A stretch of DNA of 64,000 nucleotides, from NCBI GenBank assembly GCA_029204225.1, contig CM055100.1, positions 64,513,592 to 64,577,591 on the forward strand, given 5' to 3'. The stretch's first letter is position 1; each line of letters opens with the position of its first letter. The position numbers were made by a program, and so were the translations under genes. Shown piece after piece: positions 56,390 through 64,000 of the stretch. The stretch comes from Diphasiastrum complanatum (lineage: Eukaryota > Streptophyta > Lycopodiopsida > Lycopodiales > Lycopodiaceae). Below the pieces are notes generated by a model. The model was not told the origin of the DNA. It searched no databases and was given only the letters and a program-made list of their open reading frames with translations.

Positions 56390-56640
56390 GGACAGTCCCT
56401 CCAGACTTCTTTGGATGTCTGGATACATGGCTGATCTGAGTATCCGAAATGTTGAGGATGATCAGCGGGAATGCTTTTCCATCTTTCAGCTTTCATCTGG
56501 AGATTGTTGCGTCATCAGCTTCGGGTTTTCCTTTTGCACCTGTAACAATGTCATACAACTCCTTAGCCATTAACACTGTTTTCATCTTAAATTTCCACAT
56601 ATGGTAATTGGCTCCATCAAGCTTGTCCATGATAGGAATG
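56390..56640 (-). pseudogene. Copia gag fragment, second D-type element
   Basis: On the minus strand the frame reads MDKLDGANYHMWKFKMKTVLMAKELYDIVTG and then a broken continuation with ILNISDTQISHV. The same gag region as 1320-1565. It is followed at higher coordinates by leader and LTR. Truncated at about 56390. Confidence 0.78.
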
Positions 56641-56816
56641 GCTTTCCCTTGGAAATCCATGTGGAAGATTATTCTAGGTGATAGGAATAACTATCAGTGA
56701 CTTAAGTATGAAAATCCGATGCTAAATTATAGAACAAGAAGACAGATACTCTATCGGCTAGTAGAGTCTTGTTACTTTGAAAGCTTATCAAGCTACAGAA
56801 AATAGCTCTAGTACCA

Positions 56817-58058
56817 TATTGGGAAGAGGGGGTGTGAAGAAGATAACTCGAAAAGAAAATGAACACAAAAAGAAACGAACTCGAAACTCGAAAAAGAAAC
56901 AAATCGTCGAATGAAAATTGTTCGTGCATAGCGGAATAAGCTATCTCACTCTTTCCTCAAGCACGACTATGCCTATCAAACTCGCACAGAACATTAGTGA
57001 TAGAAATCACGTTCAATATGATTACGTAGCCAAACATTAAGCATCGAAATATCAGAAAGATAAATTGCCGCGAACAGCTAGACAAATTATCAATCGTGAA
57101 TTATTCGTGAAGAGCTAGACTGATAATCAGTTGCGAATTAATCGTCACAAGCTAGACTAAATATTAGTCGTGAACAGCCAGACTAATGATAATTCGCGAA
57201 GGGCAGACTACCAGATTAAGTAATAAGAAAGCCAGACAGAATGTAGAAAGGCATTGCAATATTGACACAAATCCGAACGCAGAACAAACAGAGCTGTAAT
57301 CAGATTAAGTATAGCGAAATATACAGGTCAATAATGCAGGTGAGCACAAGACAATAGCGGACATAACCACGTGGGCACAAAGCTAATCACACAATCTGTA
57401 AAGGTGATAAACCTATTACTGACAATACATCTGGAAGAAAGAATCAATGCGCGAAAGCATCTACGATTTCTATCTCTGATTATCAGTGATGTTTCATTTA
57501 CTCTCTTCTTTTCTGATGTCGTTCTGATACACTGTATTGCTTCACACACTGAATACATAGATGGTATTCAATATATACATTATTTTTACAGGTGTGCAGA
57601 TGAAGAAAGTACAAAAGTGGATGTGTTGTCTGTGGGAGATCGTGGGTGGCTACTGTCGTTGTCAAATCTGATTGCACAGTGCATGGGATGAGCGTGAGAA
57701 GGTCGTGACGTCAGCCTTTGCTAAAATTAACGTTGGTGAAAATGCGAAAAATACGACACTCTAGCAAATGCCTTGAAAATTGATTTATAGGGTACCTTTG
57801 CTTTTCCATTAGGGCACGTTTGATATTTGTAGGACAGTGTCACCTTTTTCTCCTGTCACAAATCACGTGTAAAAACACAGCGTTGCCTTTTTCGCCTGTG
57901 GAAATTTACTTGTATTTATGCAGACAATCGCGTTTTATTCGCCTGTCTTATTTTACATGTAAATATGCGGACTGTGCGACAACACAAGTAAAATACAACA
58001 ACATGAATGTAGGCAGATTAACATAGGATTTAGGAGAGTAAAGGAGATAAATCCAACA
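56817..58058 (-). mobile_element. 5' LTR of second D-type element (1242 bp)
   Basis: Starts TATTGGG (degenerate TGTTGGA) after a degenerate PBS (gctctagtacca, 56805-56816) and ends TCCAACA at 58058. Closely related to 38962-40179. Frames within (57328-57691, 57820-58026) are LTR sequence. The remainder of the element beyond gag is missing. Confidence 0.85.
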
Positions 58059-59220
58059 GGGGAGATGGTCTATATTTGTTTATAGGTGGTTTTATTTGCT
58101 TTTTTGCCCATTTTTTTTTAAAATAGGCTTTTTACTCACCCTACAATTTTTTGGTATTTTTTTTTGTGAAAATTGTACTCGTCAATCCACTAGTAAATAG
58201 AACAGGCTTCGACATGGAAATCCACTAGACGATGAATTAATATCCTTTTCATAACTTATAAGCTTTATAATCGTATGACTAACAAAAATTTTGTAAGTAG
58301 TGATGTAATATTTCTCAAGAATCAATTTAACAATATAAAAGGTATTTTACATTTAACAGATACTAATGATTTTTTTTAAAACATCTACTATAGTCAAAGA
58401 TTAAGAAGAAGAAAAAACTCAATTGTCACAAATCCAACAATCTATTCCAAGAAAATCAACTTCCACAAGATTTCCATCAAATAAATCTATTATTCAAGCT
58501 TCATGTTATTTTGTGGAAGAATGAACTTCTATTGATGAAGCTATGTTGCATTCTAATGCAAAATTTATTATCAAAGTTTCATGTTATTTGTGGAAGGTTT
58601 GCATTCTAATGCAAATAAGGGAAACTCAACATTCAAGAAAAAATACCAATCCCTTATTGATCCTTGGTATGTCATGAATTTACCTACGGTTGTAAATTTA
58701 AAGCTAATTGAAAGAAATATTCAGACAACCATAATTGATTCGTTTTTCCTTAAAAGCAATTTTATCCCAAGTGCAGGTTACAAAATTAATTTTAAAGATG
58801 ATGTCAAATCTTTCTTTATAGCTTTGTTGTGATAATGGTAAGCTATATTGACGATTTGCTAGAAGCTAATGTGCCACTCCTAGGTGAGTTTAAGCTTTTA
58901 AATAATTTTTTAAGTTCTTCTAGAATGTGAAGGTTATTTATTTATTTCTTTTTCAATGATTCTAAGCTATGCGTAACTAAGACAAGCAATACTCCTTGTG
59001 ATGTATTGATCACGTTGTTATTATCTTTGTCAATACATTACCTTTCAATAATGTGCAAGTTCTAGACTTCTCATATAAACCTGCACGTTATTTACTTGGA
59101 ATCCAAACTAAAAGAATCCAATATATTCTTTTCAAAGGCATCAGCAAACTGGGAATAGTTAAAAATTCAATAATTTATACAACATGAGAACCAATTGTTT
59201 TCAAAATCCAGATCAAGGGG
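58059..59220. other. No recognised gene; one unidentified frame
   Basis: The frame 58581-58832 (83 codons) contains YQSLIDPWYVMNLPTVVNLKLIERN and AGYKINFKDDVKSFF, which looks protein-like but is not recognised. A direct repeat of 'aagcttcatgttatttgtggaag'-like sequence precedes it (58497 and 58575). Confidence 0.35.
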
Positions 59221-59754
59221 AAGTGTTAAATTTCGTGTGTGAGATTGCTAGTTATGTGAAACCTTCACACATGAAATGTGTTTGCATTTTTCAACACCTT
59301 TCAAAATGACTATTGGTAGACTTCTAGCACTCAAAATGCTTCTCGTCTTGGCCCAATCAATCTAGCACTAAGCTTGGATATGCTACAATGAGATCAATAC
59401 CAAAATCTAGCAAATCACTCCCTAGATCTATGATTTTTGGCAATCAACTCCCTAGTTCTCACCACTCCCTATCAAGATCTAAAAAATGGACTTTTTGGGC
59501 CTGATTCGAGCTTCCAAACATTTGGCATCAATGATTAATTTCAAGTTCTAATCATTGATATGGAAACTATGAAGCTAGATCTAAACAATGCACCAAAAAT
59601 CTTAAAAAATGGACGTGTGTGTGTGAATTATGGGACAAATTCAAAGTCAGGCACTTAAAAGGCAATTTCAGTATGGCCCCACACGTGTGAACAGTACACC
59701 TGCAGCCTATAACTAAATTTGATCCAACAAATTTGAAGCTATCACTCGTACTTG

Positions 59755-59767
59755 GCTCTAATACCAT
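59755..59767 (-). other. Primer binding site of another minus-strand copia element (F)
   Basis: ggctctaatacca; reverse complement TGGTATTAGAGCC. At 59768 follows TGTTGAAAA, a typical LTR terminus. Internal leader would lie below 59755 and the LTR above 59767. The LTR's outer end could not be located, and no coding remnant is visible. Confidence 0.65.
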
Positions 59768-60390
59768 GTTGAAAATCTCTGATTTTTGACCTTAAATGGA
59801 TCTACAATCGATTCACAAGAGGTGTTGGATGCTAGTTGGAATGATCACAAATCTAATGTCTAGATCTTGATCTTGATAAAAAAAAAAATTAGCACTTAAC
59901 TAGTAAGAACAACATGTAAATTGATCAAACTAACTAAATAGCGATCTCGCACGTTTGAAAATTTGTCATTGTACGGACAGTGGGCAAAGAGTGAAGTACT
60001 TTTACTATGGATAGCATTCAATGCAAAAAATCACAACACAAATAGTGAAAATGACAAGGATTTGCCTCAAAATCAAGATCTCTCATCAAAATTGATATTT
60101 ACAATGATGATCTATAGATCTAGCACTTACTTGTTGGCTACCTCTACCACTCAAATGCACAACACCCATGTAATTATGAGCTATTGCTTCCATATCGATT
60201 GTTATGCATGAACAATTGCCTTAATACTTGGTCGATTTTCTTTGGACTCTTTTTCACACTACAATATTTGCTTGATCATGTTGATGGATCTAAATGGTGT
60301 CTAAAATAATATATCTTGTAATTGTTGTACTTTGCAATAGTGAATCCTTCAATTGATTCGCAATAAAATTGATCCTTATTTATGTTATCA
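59768..60390 (-). mobile_element. Possible 5' LTR of element F (outer end unknown)
   Basis: Inferred only from the adjoining PBS and the TGTTGAAAA terminus. The end coordinate is arbitrary, set at the start of a tandem duplication. The frame at 59963-60211 is unrecognised. Confidence 0.4.
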
Positions 60391-60952
60391 AACTCTCATG
60401 ACTAAATCTTATACAATAGTTAGCAAACCCTAAGCCTTTGATAGCATGATAAAAGTAAGCAAGGGAGTGAGAATCAAGCATCACATCAATAATAAACGCT
60501 AAGATTATCCTAACCTACTCTACAACACTTTATTGATAGCATAAAAAATTGAATATAGAGCTCAAAGTCAAACTAATGTTACTTGACACTAGCCACAAAG
60601 GACAAATTTAGCCCTACTTTTTATTGGACCTTCTCCAAGAACTTGCAGTAGGAAACTCTTATGACTAAATCTTATACAATAAGATTGAACCACATTGTTA
60701 TCAAACCTTAAGGCTTTGATAGCATGACAAAAATCAAGCAAGGGAGTGAGAAATCAAGCATCACACCAATAAACGCTAAGATTATCATAACCTACTCTAC
60801 AACACTTTATTGATACAACACTCCATTGATAGCATAAAAAATGAGCTCAAAGGCAAATTAATGTTTTACTTGACAGTAGCCACAAATGACAACTTTAGCC
60901 CTACTTTTTATTGGACCTTCTCCAAGAACTTGCAAGTAGGAGGGCCTCATGC
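60391..60952. repeat. Tandem duplication of a ~262-300 bp unit
   Basis: Unit 1 runs from 'aaactctcatgactaaatc' (60391) to 'cttgcagtagg' (60652). Unit 2 runs from 'aaactcttatgactaaatc' (60653) to 'cttgcaagtagg' (60952). The units share most of their length, with indels that make unit 2 longer. Confidence 0.85.
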
Positions 60953-62033
60953 ACTCAAAAAATGAATGATCCCTAATTAAATGTTTAATAATAGCTAGAG
61001 TTGAATTTGAACCTTACATTCCATGCAACATATTAGAATTGAGATCAGTAGGCCTATCTACCTTAATCTGACTGACTTACCTTAAATTGACTAAAATTTA
61101 TATTCTAGGCTAAATTGGACTAATAGAGTTAAATCCACGATATTAACCATGACCATAATGATGTTTAGATCCCCTAGACCTAGATACACATTTGGAATTA
61201 TCATTTCCAACTCACAATGACACAATAGTACCAGAACTTGTCACCACAAGCATAACAATCGGCATTAAGTGCTATCAATGCAATCCCAACTCTCAAACCT
61301 AAACCACAAATGAATCATAAAATTGCAATCATGAACTTGACCACCCAATAAGTTGATCTAAATTTTCCAATGCTTGTTGGGCAGCAATGTTGCACTTTTG
61401 CATGGCAGATCGCTGCCTCAGGACAAAATAATTTGTTTTGTGGCAGCCCACAGATCATTGCTTGCAATTTGTTGGCTTCCTGTAGGGCCAACGAATTTTT
61501 CCCTACATCATTGCTCATCGACGAGCAATGTTGTACGACAAATACTTTCGCCCTGTAAGCAGCAATCATTGACAGTTCACATAGGCTTTCATGGATCGGG
61601 TGGGAGCTCACAAGACATGAATTGTCTTTGTTGGAGACATTGTACGCTACTCTGCAATCTTGCAGCACTCCTTTATAAGAAGGAAAGAACCACAGATATG
61701 ACTACGATACTGACGTTACTGTTGCTCAGCAAACTTCAGTCGCTAGGTTATGAGATCGTGATTGAAAGTTCTGAAACTACAGCAAGATAAGAATATCTGA
61801 GATCAATTCTGATTACACTACTCCAGAGTCTTATAATTGTGGTTCCAAGTTCAATTGTTGCTTGCGTGCTTGTTTGAATGGAGTAACTGAATATTGACTT
61901 CTGCTTACAGACAATGTGCTTAGTTATCTAAGGCAAAATCGTATGAGACAAAAATCTCACGTTAGCAAGGCTTCAACACACAAAATATATACAATGTGGT
62001 AGACAAATAGCTTCAAAAGAATCTTAATCAAAA
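60953..62033. other. No gene recognised
   Basis: Frames at 61315-61790 on both strands overlap and are unrecognised. The segment 61500-61590 is related to 63295-63372 (shared 'atcattg(a/g)cagttcaca(t/c)aggctttc'), so part of this is a dispersed repeat. Confidence 0.4.
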
Positions 62034-62241
62034 ATTGGGAGAGCTGAAGGGCCCACCAGTTACCCCCCATACTTCAAAGAGGCCCAAGGTACTCCCCTGG
62101 TATTTTGAGTTACCGTAGGTTTGGCACCTTTCAAATGCCACCTAGGGGCAACTCTCATCTCTTGTAAAATGGGGGGAGGCCTCTTGGATTGGCTCCACCA
62201 ATCAAAGTAGAGTATTTGGGCCTTTTGGACTTACGCCCAAC
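62034..62241 (-). repeat. Dispersed ~215-bp repeat, copy 2
   Basis: Reverse-complement match to 4469-4683 over its full length. Confidence 0.78.
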
Positions 62242-62280
62242 TCTTTGACTATAAGTCCTTTAGTGAGATTTGTTTTGATG

Positions 62281-62465
62281 TCTATCGCGCACAGTGTATG
62301 GGTAGAGTTGTTGATTGCGACCGGCAAAGCATAGGCTTGAATCCCAGCTCCTGCATAGTGACATCTTAGGAGTTTGCTCCTTACTTGGCATTGCCTACAT
62401 GGCGTTGCCAGACTGTATATGTTGTGTATAACCTACTAGTTGTGTAACTTTGTATACAAAAAAAT
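62281..62465 (+). repeat. SINE-like, tRNA-derived segment
   Basis: 'gtatgggtagagttgttg' resembles an A box, and 'ggcttgaatcccagc', about 30 bases on, resembles a B box followed by an acceptor-like 'tcctgca'. A ~110-base body follows, ending in acaaaaaaa. Not a canonical tRNA gene: the cloverleaf could not be completed with confidence. Confidence 0.4.
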
Positions 62466-64000
62466 AATTGTTTTGATATAGGTCCTTAGAAGCCCGTTTC
62501 TAGCAAAAAGGGTCGAAACGTTTTGTTCCGTCTGTTCTGGAACGTACTGGTTCGGAACGAGTTAATGTATATTTTTAAAAATTTGATATACGACCCTGTT
62601 GGCCCACGACTTCTGCCTTTTCGTCTATTTATTCGGACAATGGGCACGAGTTTTAAACACTCTATCCATATACTATGGTTTCAGATCCATATACTATGGT
62701 TTTGTTAATCAGGAGCTGTCTTACAGAAGGCTTTTGCTTCTCCTAGCATTTCTGTCTTTGATAGTCACTCGATTTTCTGATCTCTCCTGTGTAGCTTTTG
62801 AGTTTTGGCTTAACCAAAGGGTGTTGGTGTGCCATCATCTTCTGGCAAATGCATCTTGAAGCTTAGCTTCAGCATCTGTAAGGTTGTGGGAAGGTACTAG
62901 ATTAGAGTATCAGTTGCTTTATGTTGGCTCATTGATGAGAAGAGGCTGAAGTACATGCTGTTGGGTTGCTGCTTAAGATACGTGTGACCATAATATAAAA
63001 TCTATTGAAACTAGAGGTGATGATGAGAAAATAGCTGTGCCTCTCTGTATTAGGGGGAATGAGTAAGAAAACTTTCCTTGGCAGTCGTAACAACCTTTTT
63101 TGATCAAACTATTGTCAAATAGGGAAAATACCTTTTGAAAACAAAACAGCATTTTCTTTTTTCTTTGTAGTGCAGTGTTGTGGAAATGAGCACTGCATAG
63201 CAGTTCCTCTATTTTACCGAAGTGATAACAAACGGATAACGGGCAATTAAGTATAGGTCAATCATGTGTTATACTGACCAAAAAAACTTGCATGCTTCAT
63301 GCGAGCAATGATGCAAGGCAACTTTTATTTGCCCTGCACATAACGATCATTGGCAGTTCACACAGGCTTTCTTTTCACCATATTAAGCTGAAGATTATTC
63401 ACTTGAAGTCAAGAATAGGATGATTATTTTTCATCATATTGCAACAATGTTCTCATGACGAAGTTCGCAAGATGGTTGCCCTCAGTAAGCCTCATGGTAG
63501 AGTTGGCAAAATTTTGGGAAGCATTTCTGTTTCTACTTCTTATTGTTCTTTTCATTCACTTTTTCTAACATTTCTAGCACCAACTAATTCAATCCAGCGT
63601 GTGCTTTATTATGAGCCTGTTGAGCTACCTTTCAATTCCTTGATTAAAATGTTGTCAGGCAAATTTTTTTGCCTGGTAGCTTGTTGATCATGAAACATAA
63701 AATGCAACAGATTCTAGTGGAGTCTTTTTTTATTGTGGAACGAAACAGAGAGAGAAGATAAATATTTCTCAAATCGAGCTTGATTCGGAATATCAAAGGC
63801 GTATCCAATAGATTTGTCCTCGCAGTCATTATCAACAGTGTCCTTTTAGCTTTTCTTTAGCTTTGCAAAAGTAGTGGTTTTTCTGTGAATGTTTTCTGGC
63901 TTGCCTTGGGAGATTATCACAAAATACATAATGGACGAAAAAATGTAACGTTAAGGAAACACGAGCATTCTTGGTCGAACGTGGCCTCTCTCGACTTGGG
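62466..64000. other. No firm gene; two weak candidates
   Basis: The frame 62599-62859 has a hydrophobic leucine-rich stretch (RRLLLLLAFLSLIV) but no similarity. It includes an 18-bp direct repeat, 'atccatatactatggttt', at 62666 and 62685. The frame 63439-63687 begins QQCSHDEVRKMVALSKPHGRVGKIL, which has exon-like composition, but it is not recognised and quickly becomes low complexity. Part of an off-window gene cannot be excluded. Confidence 0.35.

Noticed and set aside
61315-61790. Overlapping 117- and 138-codon frames on opposite strands
   Set aside because: No recognisable domains, and part of the region is a dispersed repeat related to 63295-63372.
62290-62350. Functional tRNA gene
   Set aside because: The A and B boxes are imperfect and I could not form a complete cloverleaf. 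A SINE head is more likely.

Overview
The window looks like intergenic and genic DNA of a land plant with a large, repeat-rich genome. The evidence is one intron-containing NPF (NRT1/PTR family) transporter gene surrounded by Ty1/copia and a few Ty3/gypsy LTR retrotransposons whose primer binding sites match plant initiator tRNA-Met (TGGTATCAGAGC type). There are also plant-style microsatellites and tRNA-like SINE candidates. I cannot name the species; a gymnosperm or another large-genome vascular plant would fit. All identity judgements are by eye.

Layout. 1-2796: two minus-strand copia remnants (leader, PBS, LTR and gag pieces). 2797-6900: mostly unassigned, AT-rich DNA with a dispersed repeat, a SINE-like segment and a pair of adjacent hairpins. 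6912-11035: the only convincing host gene, a five-exon NPF transporter (607 residues) whose first coding exon contributes only the ATG. 11036-16570: non-genic, with microsatellites and a broken fragment of translation elongation factor 2 (eEF2). 16577-31142: a dense retrotransposon cluster. It holds a 6.0 kb copia element (family A) with 271-bp LTRs, a family B pol end, reversed family A and B pieces, a family C LTR, and a family H 3' end. 31143-38961: microsatellites, copia and gypsy integrase/RNase H fragments, a second family C LTR and an unidentified broken reading frame. 38962-54786: a three-level nest. Copia element D has target duplication AGCAA on both sides. Element E sits in its gag. 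Element G (44574-50128) sits in E's LTR, with its own duplication AAATA. 54787-64000: tandemly repeated GGGATT-rich DNA, another D-type gag plus LTR, a minus-strand PBS/LTR start, tandem duplications, and otherwise unassigned DNA.

The most interesting object is G. Its two 647-bp LTRs differ at one position that I could find, and it carries one uninterrupted 1046-residue frame. That frame has a copia Gag and a CCHC zinc knuckle at its start, followed by about 765 residues in which I see no protease, integrase, reverse transcriptase or RNase H motif. The last ~320 residues match, in broken form, the 3' end of element H (29690-30480), which still carries integrase sequence upstream. I infer that G is a recently active, non-autonomous gag-only LTR element with a conserved accessory C-terminal region, mobilised in trans by a related pol-bearing lineage.
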